64,000 nucleotides of DNA from Dipteronia dyeriana (lineage: Eukaryota > Streptophyta > Magnoliopsida > Sapindales > Sapindaceae). Positions 11,891 to 23,199 of the stretch are shown piece by piece. The notes below the pieces were generated by a model that searched no databases, had not been told where the DNA came from, and saw only the letters and a program-made list of their open reading frames with translations. A program made the translations under genes and the position numbers. Location of the stretch: the NCBI GenBank assembly GCA_032871835.1, contig CM065299.1, positions 93,479,152-93,543,151 of the forward strand. The letters are read 5' to 3'. Position 1 is the stretch's first letter. Each line of letters opens with the position of its first letter.

Positions 11891-14064
11891 ATGATGGGCA
11901 TGAATACAAAGAAATCACATGTTTCCATTTCTTATTCTGATTCGAATTTAGTGACATTAGTGGTGGTGTTGCTTTCACTGTGCTTTGTGCCAATCTTGGG
12001 TGAGCAGAAGCTGCGGTTTGGACGAAATGGGGAGTTCAAGATACTGCAAGTGGCGGATATGCACTATGCCGATGGCAAGACCACTACTTGCGAGGACGTG
12101 CTTCCGAGTCAGGTCGCTACATGTTCTGATCTCAACACTACCGCTTTCCTCAGCCACATCATTTCAGCTGAGAAGCCCAATCTCATCGTCTTCACCGGTA
12201 TTTCTTTTTTCTTTTTTCCGCATGTTATTTTGATGTTTGATTTACAAATTTAATTATAATTTAGTATATTTAGGTATGGGTTAGAGACCCATTATACACC
12301 CAAGTGGGTCAAACCCAAGCCCATGCCTATGACATACATGCAAAGCCCAAACATAAGCTTAATGAGCAGTTTTATGCTATATATATCGGTGTTAGAAACC
12401 GATTGAGATATAGTAAGAATACACAACAGAGAACAACGTGTATTGTATATGTGCATGAGTTGTCTGATATTGCAAGTATTATATATGCAATGTAAAGACA
12501 AAATGAATTTTGGTGTGTCTAGGAATCTATTGCTTGTATATCGTGTAAAAGAGGGTGCAAAACAATGCATGTGTGCAAGTTCATCAGAGAACAAAATAGA
12601 GAAAATACAAGTTAGAGATGTGGAGAAGATCTGTAGAATTTTTTCTCATCCAAGATCAAAGTGTGGGTTCTTGTATTGTGATCAAAGAGGACTTTCCGAT
12701 CGTGTGATCGTCCTCCGACCGGTGATATAGTTCCAAGTATTCGATCCCGTTTCCGTTGGAATTCGGATTTTCGATTGTGAACATTAATCCGAATTCGTTT
12801 TGTTTATATCGAATATTATTTACAATCCTGAAATATTGTACAAGTTTTTTAAAAAAAAAAAACTTATGTGCAAACTGTGCAACAGGTGATAACATATTTG
12901 GATCTGATGCCACGGACGCTGCAAAATCTTTGAATGCTGCGTTTTCCCCTGCAATTGCTTCAAACATTCCATGGGTTGTTGTGTTGGGAAACCATGACCA
13001 AGAATCCACCCTCTCAAGAGAAGGAATCATGAAACATATTGTTACATTGAACAACACTTTGTCTCAAGTCAATCCGTCTAATCAAACACACATTATAGAC
13101 GGTTTCGGAAACTATAACCTGGAGATTGGTGGGGTTAAAGGCTCAGGTTTTGAGAACAAATCGGTTCTCAATCTCTACTTGCTCGACAGTGGAGATTACT
13201 CCACGGTTCCTTCAATTCCTGGCTATGGCTGGATCAAACCCTCCCAGCAAATGTGGTTCCAAAGCACTTCTGCCAAGCTTCAGGTACTAATCTTGTGGTT
13301 TGCAACTACAAAGTAGGGGTTTGAATCTCAACATGGGTATCAAAGTTTACTCAGTAAATTTTAAAAAATTTACCCGGCTTTTTTTTTAATTTACATTTTT
13401 CTATTAAATTTTATCAGTTTGACTTCCAATCCTTCAAATTTGAAGAAGCTAACTTCATACCTAAGTTTACTATTTCCTAAATATTGTAGGGTTCACCGGG
13501 GACCCCGTTCTTGAACTCAAGTTTGCTATGCATATTCAGGGGATTTTTGGATTATCAAAATTATAATAATAATAGTAATGTTTGCAGGAGGAATACATGA
13601 GCAAGGCAGCAGCAACCGATGAGGATGGACCTGCACCAGGACTTGCTTACTTTCACATCCCGCTGCCTGAATATGCAAGTTTAGAGTCAACAAACTTGAC
13701 AGGAGTGAAACTAGAACCAGGAGGCATCAGCTCTGCTTCTGTGAACTCTGGTTTCTTTACAACCATGAAAACAGCAGGGGACGTGAAGGCTGTTTTCACA
13801 GGTCATGACCACTTGAATGACTTCTGTGGCAAGGTAATGGATATACAACTCTGTTACGGTGGGGGTTTCGGATACCATGCCTATGGAAAGGCAGGTTGGG
13901 ATAGGAGGGCAAGGGTGGTGGTGGCCACTTTGGAAAGAACACAAAACCAGGGAGGTTGGGGAAGTGTCGACTCAATCCAAACATGGAAGCGACTTGATGA
14001 TGGAAACCTAACCGCCATTGATGCTCAGCTTCTCTGGACCAAGAAACGGATCCCTACTGCTTGA
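11891..14064 (+). CDS. PAP29: Probable (inactive) purple acid phosphatase 29
   Basis: Metallophosphoesterase of the plant PAP28/29 group, expected to be secreted or in the endomembrane system. Three exons: 11891-12197, 12886-13283, 13588-14064, all with GT-AG introns in frame, giving 393 aa, close to the family length. A hydrophobic N-terminal segment (LVTLVVVLLSLCFVPILG) fits a signal peptide. Metal-site blocks appear in order: ADMHY, TGDNIFG (restored across intron 1), GNHDQE, FHIPLPE and GHDHLNDFCG. The family is called 'inactive' because one usual metal-ligand block is changed; activity cannot be judged here. I chose the first ATG of MMGMNTKK because it places the hydrophobic segment near the N-terminus. 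An in-frame ATG at 11819 would add 24 residues. Intron 1 (688 bp) and intron 2 hold repeat-like DNA. Confidence 0.93.
12250..12840. repeat. Repeat-like insert in PAP29 intron 1
   Basis: Most of intron 1 has the look of a retroelement LTR remnant, for example 'gtatgggttagagaccca' and 'gatcgtgtgatcgtcctccgaccggtga'. I could not fix its ends or a target duplication. Other introns at this position in the family are short, by general expectation, which suggests an insertion. Confidence 0.3.
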
Positions 14065-14659
14065 ATGATTCTTTCACTAACTAATCATAGAGATGATGGA
14101 GGCATAGTGTTTGGTGATTTGAATTGTGATTTTATTTGTTTCCTTTTGTTTAATTTTTCTAGTCCTATATATTGGAGTTTTGTAGCCATTTTATAGCAAA
14201 CTTAAGTTGATTAATAAAATTTAATGTTATCAAGTCTATTGGTTTTAATGCGAATTAACAAGTTAGCAAAATATTTATAGTGCTTGTTATTCCCAAAATT
14301 AAAAGGGCTTGATCACCTACCATTTTCATCATTTTTGGGATTAGAGCCAACTCGATTCAGCATAGCTATTTGTTGGTATTCTGGTTGAATTAACAACATC
14401 TAGTTTTTATTTCTCTTACGGTATTCTCGATAATCAATAGAATGTTTCCAGCATTTCAAGAATCAACGAATTCGAAATAGTTATTATCGTTTTATATATC
14501 AATTTCCCACGGTGTTTTTTTTTCCGATACTTTAATAATTTCATTTTTTTGGATTGTGGAATTATAAGTTGTCAAAATTTGAGGGCGAATTCTTTCAACC
14601 ACGGTGGGAATGATGGAGATCAACAAGTGGAAGATTTGTAAGAATTTTGAAGTTGAAAG

Positions 14660-15547
14660 CAACTTGATTTATACTATTTAATCAATCACCTAAAATGAAG
14701 AAATTTGTTTGATTTGTACAATTTAATTATAGAGATGATTGATGCATATTGTTGGGTGATTCAAATTGTGATTTTATTTGTTTCTTTTTATTTAATTTCT
14801 CTACTCCTATATTTTTTTTTGTGGGGGGGACCCCAAACCTACGAATGCCGCTCCGATTGGACCGTGAGAGTCCAATTGACATTTTGCCACTTTTCTAAGT
14901 CAACGTTTTTTTATTATGATGAATAAGGAAAACTTTAATTGTTTGGATTCTGATTTTTTACTTGATCACTAAGAATACAGAATCGGGTTTTAATTAGAAA
15001 TAAATCTTTTTAGAGAATATTATCTAATTAAATTATTTCCTTATTAAATCAAAAACGAATTTTTCAAAATAACCCCGAATTAATCCCAAAACCCTAGTGT
15101 TTCGGTTTGGGTGCTCTAATATTCTGTTCAACTTGATTTATACTATGTAATCAATCACCTAAAATGAAGACATTTGTTTGATTTGTACAATTTAATTAAT
15201 CATAGAGGTGATTGATGCATATTGTTGGGTGATTCAAACGGAACCTACGAATGCCGCTTCGATTGGACCGTGAGAGTCCAATTGACATTTTGCCAATTTC
15301 CTAAGTCAACGCTTTTTGATTATGATGAATAAGAAAAGCTTTAATTGTTTAGATTCTGATTTCTTACTTGATCACTAAGAATACAGAATCGGGTTTTAAT
15401 TAGAAATAAATCTCTTTGGGGAATATTATCTAATTAAATTATTTTCTTATTAAATCAAAAACGAATTTTCCAAAATAATCCCGAATTAATCCCAAAACCT
15501 ATAGTGTTTCGGTTTGGGTATTTAATACCTCTAATATTCTGTTCAAC
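14660..15547. repeat. Tandem duplication, two units of about 420-470 bp
   Basis: Unit 1 (14660-15128) and unit 2 (15129-15547) share long near-identical stretches: 'caacttgatttatacta', 'cctacgaatgccgct', 'gattggaccgtgagagtcc', 'agaatacagaatcgggtttt' and 'gtgtttcggtttgggt'. Unit 1 has about 65 extra bases near 14770-14836. Part of the unit ('gatga..gatt..gtgattttatttgtttc') also resembles the 3' flank of PAP29 at about 14080-14145, so the duplication may have started from that flank. Confidence 0.85.
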
Positions 15548-15548
15548 C

Positions 15549-17680
15549 TACAAAAAAATAATTACAGTTTTCTTTTGAGCAACCAAATTCTTTTCTTATA
15601 TGGTTTTCTTGGTAAGTTCAAAACTCAGTTTCAATTCGCTGGTAGTGGATAGTGCTTAGGCCTACCACTGTTGAACCGTCGTATCCTATGAGACAATCGC
15701 CTAATACACATACGATGTTGTCCGACGAAATTGTCTTAAGGACACCGTGTGAAACATGGACCTCGGATCAAACTCTGTTTTCTAACGTGATTTTTTTGTG
15801 ATGTTACTTTCTGTTTTCCTTGATACCAGTCAAGTTTGATTACAAATTACGATTTACAAATACAACCATGAATCTAACGCAATGTCGGACTGAACAAAAC
15901 CCTTTACCATCATGTCATTTTTATAATCCTTTATACAATTCATTTTTGCGACTTGGTATTGGGAGACTTCCTAGTATTGGGAGTTGTAGTCCAAACCATA
16001 TTTGTAGAGCTAATATCTCTTGATACTAACAAACCATGAGCCACAATAGTGTCAGCTTTAAAATAAAAATAAAAAAAAACCCATTTGTGTATATATATAT
16101 ATATAAATAAGGGTAAAAACCCAAATCAACTTTATTCTGATAAATCAAGGAACATGATCAACATTAATAAATTTGGCATTCCTTAGGCCAAAAGCTTTCC
16201 CCAAATTTTGAAATAAGAATGAAGAGAAAAATCTTTGATAGCCACTTTAAGATAAAAAATGAATAAATTTATGGTGGCTCTACTGTCATCCAAAAAATAC
16301 GGGTGTTTTTATTTGCTGTGTTTTGAAATTATAAAACAAAACAAAAAAGTATTTTTGGTGTCTAATTTGCTAATAGAAAAATATATATATAAAATAATTT
16401 TCCTATTATTTTTTCAATTGCAATTTTTTAATTTGAATAAAAAAAATGGTCATTCATCACAAATAATTATAAAATAAATCATGATTTAGAACCAATTGGT
16501 AAATAATTAGTAATTTTACGATTATAATTTGTAAATTCATCACAAATAATTATCAACTAAACTTATAATTATATTCATTTTTATTAAATAAATATTTTTT
16601 TTTATTAAATATAAAAAAAGGAAAAAAAAAAAAAAAAAAAACAAATAAAAGAAAGAAATTGAGGACAGATTCATGGATCTGCTTCTTCAAAGCAAAAGGA
16701 GAAAAAAAAAAGCAATTTTTTTCTATAAAAAAATAATAAAAAGAACCGATCTATTGACGGCTCCTACCTTGGAGGAGGTGAGATCCTCCTGCAGAGTCCG
16801 TTGCTCCAAGCTTCAAAATTTCTATCATCGAAGAAAAAGAAGAATCAAGGCAAACCAATCACGAATGAAGAAGAATAAGAGAAGAAAATTGGAGGCGGAC
16901 CACTGGACCAGATCGTCGAACGAGGAAGAAGAAAAAAATTAGGTTAGTTCTTTTAATTTTTTTTAATAACAAAAATAAATAAATATGTTTTTCGTATTTT
17001 TCACTTTTAACACCAGTTTTGTTTTTCATTAAAATTTTGTTTTTGTTTTTGTTTTTTGAAAATAAAATGAAAAACGGCTAACAGACACATTTTCGAAATT
17101 GTTTTCAAAAAACGAAAGTAAAAGTACCATCAAAAACACTTACCAGACAACCCCTTATTGTTATACACGTGTTTTAATGAAACTTTTTTATTTTTAAAAT
17201 ACTCTTACATTTAATTATTTAAAAGTATATGACTTAAAATTGCAAATTTAAATTTACTTCATACGAACACTCAATCTATTTCAATCTATTATAAACCCTA
17301 ATAAACCCTAATAAAATATATATGGCATGTTCTAAATTAAGCACACGGTTTATATCGCAAGTGCATGAATCATTTGAAAATCCGTATAGAGGTAAATATA
17401 AGTTCGTTCCATGGGGAAGTGTCATCCGTCAACAATTCGTAATTTAAATGAATGGAAAATGATTTAAAGAGAGATATTATGCATTAAATGTAAATATTGC
17501 TAGAAATTGTAAATTATATACAATGGAGCACGTTGTGTGCATCACCTTTGGGTACAACAACCAAAATTTATTCAAGTGGTAGCTAATTAATCCACCTAAA
17601 AGCATTGTGAACTTAAATATCTACTCAACAATCAACAACATATTTAATAAAAATGGGTAATAGTGTTAGGTTTATATCAA
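15549..17680. other. Intergenic DNA without a supported gene
   Basis: 15630-15800 is of mixed composition and resembles retroelement LTR text ('ttgaaccgtcgtatcctatgagacaatcgcc'), but no boundaries were found. 16060-16680 is very AT-rich with A-runs. A Lys/Arg-rich open frame at 16673-16942 is A-run driven and not accepted as a gene. 16985-17155 ends in 'ccagacaacccctta', like a MITE end. Confidence 0.4.
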
Positions 17681-17699
17681 ATCTCTAGCGGTGATAATA

Positions 17700-18780
17700 C
17701 ATATCAAAATGTTATAAAGGAGAGATAAGAGTGAGAGATGAAAGAACCCATCCACCACTTGGATTCGAAGGGTTCAAAAAAATAAATGTCAAATTTTGGA
17801 GGTGGCATTTAAATACTGTCACTGATTTAATAACTTATGTTTAAAAGACAATTATTACAGTAAGCAAACAAAAATACCCTCAATTGTTGTTCCACATCAG
17901 ATTTTATTCATTCATTTTACAGTGACAGAGTTGTGAAGTAGAGAGAGAAAGTCTCGTTGAAACTCAGACAATCACTTGAAACTCAAACAATCACTCGAAC
18001 GGCAACGGAGTGACGCTACGCAGAAGCATTCGGGGGTCGATCCTTTGAAAAATATGTTTGATTCTTTCTAATAAATGCTCGATTTCACTACAAATATTCT
18101 CGAGTTAACTAAACCAATTTTTTTACAAAAATATTCTCGATCCTTTGAAAAATATACTTGATTCTTTAAAAAAAAATCATCGATTCTTTCTAATATATTC
18201 TCGATTTCGCTACAGATATACTCGATTTAACCAAACCTAATTTTCTATAAAAAATCTCGATCTTTTGAAAAATTTCCAATCCTTTGACAAATGCTCGATT
18301 CTTTCAATTTTTTCAAAAATATGTTCAATTCTTTCAAAAATAAGTTCGATCCTTTAAAAAATAAACTCGATCTTATTAAAAAAAAGCTCGATTTGGCTAC
18401 AAATATACTCGATTTAACTAAGCCTTATTTTCAAAAATAAAATGCTCAATCATTTGAAAAATAAAATATTTATACATGTTCATACAAAGACTGGACAACA
18501 AATCATAATAAATGGATACATTCTTAAACCACACATAAATATATGAAAATATATATATGAAGATCACAAATATATGTTATCTTCTTGTGCAGAATCTGGA
18601 GAGAGACATGTTTTTTGGAGAGAGAGAAGTTACTGTTTTCAAAGTGTAGATGGAAGCACAATGAGAATGAAAGATAGATTATTTAAGGGTAATTTGGATA
18701 ATTCATCATAATATGTGTCTTTTAAACTTAAGTTATTAAAGCGATGACATTATTGTAAAAAAAAAAAAAAAAGTTGACAT
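17700..18780. mobile_element. Possible non-autonomous DNA element with internal CTCGAT repeats
   Basis: Two inverted segments face each other: TTTAATAACTTATGTTTAAA (17826-17845, matching on to 17849) and its near-perfect reverse complement at 18717-18740. The enclosed DNA includes a repeat field at 18037-18440 made of CTCGAT or CTTGAT words followed by TCCTTTGAAAAATA, TTCTTTC or TCACTACAAATAT text. Exact ends and a target duplication were not resolved, so the class (Mutator-like would fit the long inverted arms) is uncertain. Confidence 0.45.
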
Positions 18781-18782
18781 AT

Positions 18783-18852
18783 CTCACCATTTCCACTGGA
18801 TTCGAACTCGAGACTCTGCGGTTGTCAATCAATTGTCCTACTCAACTAGATG
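18783..18852 (-). repeat. tRNA-like segment (possible SINE head)
   Basis: Read on the minus strand this contains 'tagttgagtaggac', then 'gagttcgaatcc', resembling polymerase III A and B boxes about 35 bp apart. It does not fold into an obvious full tRNA, so it is more likely a tRNA-derived repeat than a tRNA gene. Confidence 0.3.
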
Positions 18853-19629
18853 ATAATGGAGAGCCTCTTATAATTTTTAGTGCACAACTCACTCATAGAC
18901 AAGAAATCTCCCTCATTTTCTCTCTAATATCTCTAAGATAGATGAAATGATGTGATGTGTGGTGATGGTGGTGTGTGCCACCAAGAATGATGGCCTCATT
19001 GGTGGCTCGGAAGTCCTCTCTCGCTTCTTGGATATTTGGTGGCCAACGAATGGTTGGAATATTGGATTTTGGATGGGAGACGGCGATTTGGGCAGAAAAA
19101 AAATGGAAATAATCATATATCTAGAGGGTTTTCTTATTTCTTTTTTTTTCCTGGTTTACAGAGCTGCACTGGAAAATTTTTGTTATCCTATATTAATTTA
19201 ATTTATTAATCCGAATCCTGTTTCTATTTCTATTCCTCTTTTAAGTCTTAGCCAGTAAAACGAGTGCAATAAGAAAAAGGAGTATAATGAGAAAAAATAT
19301 ATATTAAAAATTATCAAAAGTACGTAAAGGATATGTGAGTATTTTGGGGTTTAGAAAATAAAATTAACAATTTTAATATTTTAATTTAGGTACAGAAAGA
19401 TATTTTATAGTTGACAGTAGAACCATCCGTAAATTTATCCTTACAAGATTTTAGTGTTCCGGAAAGAAAAATAATTATGAAGAGGACGAAATTCATGAGA
19501 ATATATCATATTATACGGTAGACCGAACCGTAAGAGATATGAAAATAAAAACAATACGAACCATGTACTGTATGGGGTCATTGAATATGATGGGTTTGAC
19601 TGGAAAAAAAAAATCAATAGTAACAAAAA

Positions 19630-20346
19630 CAGATCAGAATCTTCTGCTGAGTTTTTTCTCTACTGAACATGTTGATCTTTTCGAATCTTCATACACGCGG
19701 TATATTAACAAAATTGATGGTCAAGATTTATTTTATTTTATTTTTGTCGTTTCAAACCAAAACATTGAAAACACTTTCAAGTTTCAATGTTGTCTCCTAA
19801 CTGCTTCTACCATGATTTTCGCAAATGATTTTTTTTTTTTCAATTGGAAAAGAATTATATGAATGGTAACCATATCCATTCATCTTTTGATTATTTGACA
19901 ACAAATGTCCATTTCTCTTGATCAAGATTCTTTATCCAACAATACCCCAACTCAAAGTTCTAAGTTTTATAGGTTCTGGAAGATTTTGGGTTTACTTTGT
20001 TTTTGAAGAAATTAGGTTTTCTTGAATTAAATTGGAAAAAAAGAAAAAAGAAAATGGACTGTACGAAAGCAGATGTCGGATGGAAGTAATTGTTGTAGGG
20101 AGGGTGTGTTTTTTAAGGTGCAGTTTTGGAAAAAATGGAATGGAGAGGGAGGAGGCCATTGTTGATGTGGTTTGAGCTGACATCTCGTTTGACAAGAAAA
20201 AAAAAAGTATTCCTGTTTTGAGACTTGAATAGACAAAAATAAACAAAAATAAATCTTGTCAATTTGTTAATATGCCACGTATATGAAAATCCGAAAAGAT
20301 CAACATACTTCAACAGAGAAAAAACTCGGTAGAAGATCTTGATCCA
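19630..20346. repeat. Long inverted repeat, arms about 125 bp
   Basis: Left arm 19630-19755 and right arm 20222-20346 are reverse complements with modest divergence. Shared strings include GAGTTTTTTCTCT, ATGTTGATCTTTTCG and AAGATTTATTTT. The loop is about 465 bp. A transcript across it could fold into a long hairpin. Whether it is a transposon pair or an inverted duplication is not clear; no terminal duplication was found. Confidence 0.75.
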
Positions 20347-20356
20347 AATTATAGGC

Positions 20357-20600
20357 GGTCATGAAGTGCTGAAACACATATGACATATCATCATCATCCT
20401 TTATTTATGCCCATTTCATGAATTTACATCATAATAGCCTATAATGGTAGTGCAACACTAGGATGGATATGATGAGTTTGACAAGAAAAAATATCACAGC
20501 GACACCATACGTGGTCATGACTTGTTGAAACACATATGACATATCATCAGCATTCTATATATATACACAATTCATGAATTTATAGTTAATATTTAAGGAC
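20357..20600. repeat. Direct repeat, two units about 155 bp apart
   Basis: 'ggtcatga..tg.tgaaacacatatgacatatcatca' occurs at 20357 and again at 20512, each followed by 'cattt/cacaatt' and 'catgaattta'. Non-coding. Confidence 0.7.
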
Positions 20601-20884
20601 TAAACTGTTACAAAATATGATACCCTTTAATCTTAAAGCTTTAAAGGTAGTGTTATTTTTTTTTAAGAATTAAAATATATCTTGTCGCTTTTTTATATCT
20701 TGAAAATCATCTAGAACTAAATATATATTTTTTCCCGTAATTAACATACAATGTAGAGTAAAACTCAAAGAATTGTATCAAGATATCATGAGTATTGTAG
20801 AATAAGATAATAAGCCTTCAATATTTACTTAGCTTTTTGTCATAAAAATATATAAAATAATGATGTTTAATAGACTAGATAATA

Positions 20885-22237
20885 ACAGTGTTGCAGAAGT
20901 CGGCGACTAAGGCCAACTAGTCGCTCGACGGTGAGCTACCACCGCAATTTGAGGGTAGTTGACGTCGTAAGGCAGCCTCAATCATATTCGGTCAAAATCG
21001 GATATAGTTGGACCTAATCGGACCTCTAATCGCCAAAATCGTCCACTCTCTTCTCTCGTCACCGATCGTCGCTTCAGTCCTTCACCGCTTGTTGTCGATC
21101 GTTGTCCCCCGTTGTCGCCGTCGTCGCCTGTCACCGATAGTTGATGGCCTTCACTTCTTCAGTTCTCGTCGGTGAAACCAATGTTGTGTTGTGTGTGGTG
21201 TACTCTGGTGTGTGGTGTGTGGTGTCTAGTCGAAGACTAATTTAAAATTTGGTGGATGATGAAAGGTATATGTGAGTTGTGAAAGTTGTGGTGTTAGTGG
21301 GTGGCACGTGTAATTACTTATTAGTGTTAGTGTGTAATACATTAATACAATAATATGTTACAACTTTTTTTTTCTTTTTAATTATTCTTTGTTTATACTT
21401 TATAATTTATATATAACTATACAAGTGGTGGTGTGTAATGTACTAATGTGTTACAACCTTTCAATAGATAAAAATATGTGAAATAGAATGACATTTACTC
21501 AATTACAATTTAATATAAACAATAATATAAAAATATATATTTCCAGTCGGTCGTCGGCTTCCCGTCGACTAGCCGACGACCGACTTCCAACCATCTATCT
21601 AATCTCCAACTAGTCCTTGATGTAGAACAGGAAGCTGACTACTACATGGCTTCGAGGGACCATCCTAAATTCAAGGCTAAGTGACTTCACGTGATGTGAA
21701 TCGACAAGAGCTTTTTAAGTCACCTTCGGCGGTGATGCACGTCATTTTTCGTCCAAATTCCATCATTTATGCTCTAAAATTGTAGTTTTTCCATTTTAGA
21801 AAAGTTTCCATTTTAGAAAAGTTTCCATTTTAGTCATAAGTTGACTTTGATAAATCAGAATCGTCTACCGTCAATTATGGCTTGTTTAGGGTCGTTAGTA
21901 TCTTTTATTTCCGCAACTATTATAATTTCGTTATTTTTGGTATCTTTTGCTATTTTTTATAACTTTTGCTATGTAATCGCGTTTCTTGTCCAATAAGGAT
22001 TTGGGTAAGGGTTTAATCGCTTTAAATAGCCTTGTAAGCTGAAAGACTCATTAGTTTTTTATTCAATAAAATTTCAGAGTATTCTCTGTAATTTCTGGTG
22101 GATTCCAGTTTTTATAGAATATAGACGTTGGTCTATTTCTTTAGTTTTTTCACTGCGTCAGTCCCCCTAGGCGCTAGGCGCTAGGCGCTAGGCGATGGGT
22201 AGCCACGCGACTGACATCTAGCGACTTTTGCAACACT
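20885..22237. mobile_element. Non-autonomous hAT-superfamily DNA transposon
   Basis: Flanked by a perfect 8-bp duplication AGATAATA (20877-20884 and 22238-22245), the size made by hAT transposases. Ends are inverted: ACAGTGTTGCAGAAGTCGGC on the left and ...CGACTTTTGCAACACT on the right. A short tandem array of GGCGCTA units lies just inside the right end (about 22168-22195), typical of plant hAT subterminal repeats. No transposase frame is visible. 21600-22150 looks like the end of an LTR ('ttattcaataaaatttcagag', 'tctggtggattccag') and may be a captured or nested fragment. Confidence 0.87.
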
Positions 22238-22266
22238 AGATAATAATATATGAAATAATATGAAAT

Positions 22267-22292
22267 TTATTATTATTATTATTATTATTATT
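22267..22292. repeat. (TTA)n microsatellite
   Basis: About eight perfect TTA/TAT units in AT-rich DNA just outside the hAT element. Confidence 0.9.
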
Positions 22293-23199
22293 TGATTAGA
22301 AATTAAAATAATAAAAGGAAAAGAGATTGATTTTGTATCATTTGATGATTAATAAAATAAGAAAGATATTTATTAATTATTTACATTTTTAAAATAATAG
22401 GCTAATATTATCATCTACCTATTATTGTATTATAATTTTCTATAAGTTAAACTTAAGAGTATTTTTATTGTTTGGGGGACCGTCGCCCCCCCTCCCCCAC
22501 TAATTTCGCCCCGGAGAATAACCAATAATGGCAGTACAAAACAGCTAACAAGCATCCCATTGCTTTATATAATTCGATTTATATATCTAGACATCTGGTC
22601 TATACCATCCTTATTTTTTTTTTGGTTTTTTCTTGCGGTTTCACATGGTAATGTATGGATGAACAGTGTTAATTAAAATTTTTAAAATGTAAGATTTGAC
22701 ATAATGTTCTTTGCTTCTTTTCTACATTAATGCAACTATAAGGAATTGCTAAAAGAAGCATTAGATGCTACGTAGAAAGCCAGAAACAAGAGAGAATTCT
22801 TTGAACTTTCTAGAGTCGCGTGAAACAACCAACACCAGAAAGTTGGATTGACGATGCCTGATTGATGTTGTTTCAACACGGGTAATGTGTGATTGTGATG
22901 AATTTCGGAGATAAAATCATGTGCTGATTAATCACAGATTCACAGACAAAAAAGATATGGTTAGCAAAGCTTGCTATCTCCAACTATTTGGAAAAAGAAA
23001 GGCACCAGTACAAGAATATCTTAAAATCAGCCAAGTTGGCTGCATTGGTAAAAAGGGGTTGATGTGATTTTGAGTTTTCAACTCTTGTCTGTTCTTTGTT
23101 TGGTCTGGTGCATTCTCCTATTTATGGCAATCAAAAATTGTACATGTCTGCATTCTATTTTCTGATCCCTCTCTAATCTCTATAGCTTAAAAAACAAAC
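22293..23199. other. Upstream region of WAT1-related gene
   Basis: No gene is visible. A C-rich clump ('cgtcgccccccctcccccac') lies near 22480-22500. The presumed promoter and 5' UTR occupy the last few hundred bases. No clear TATA box stands out against the AT-rich background. Confidence 0.4.

Noticed and set aside
12656..13057. Minus-strand frame of 133 codons over PAP29 exon 2
   Set aside because: It is antisense to a well-supported exon and has no family match; shadow frame.
16673..16942. Lys/Arg-rich frame of 89 codons
   Set aside because: Driven by AAG/AAA runs in A-rich DNA; no conserved motif, splice context or neighbour supports it.
17290..17312. 'aaaccctaataaaccctaa' as an interstitial telomere repeat
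   Set aside because: Only two imperfect units in AT-rich DNA; too short to call.
18783..18852. A functional tRNA gene
   Set aside because: A- and B-box-like strings only; no acceptor or anticodon stem could be paired.
18959..19201. 80-codon frame (MVMVVCATKND...)
   Set aside because: No family similarity, no splice partners, and simple GTGGTG composition at the start.
20885..22237. A host gene in the GC-richer part of the hAT element (about 21020-21200)
   Set aside because: CGTCGTCGCC-type repeats without a sustained frame; explained better as element subterminal DNA.
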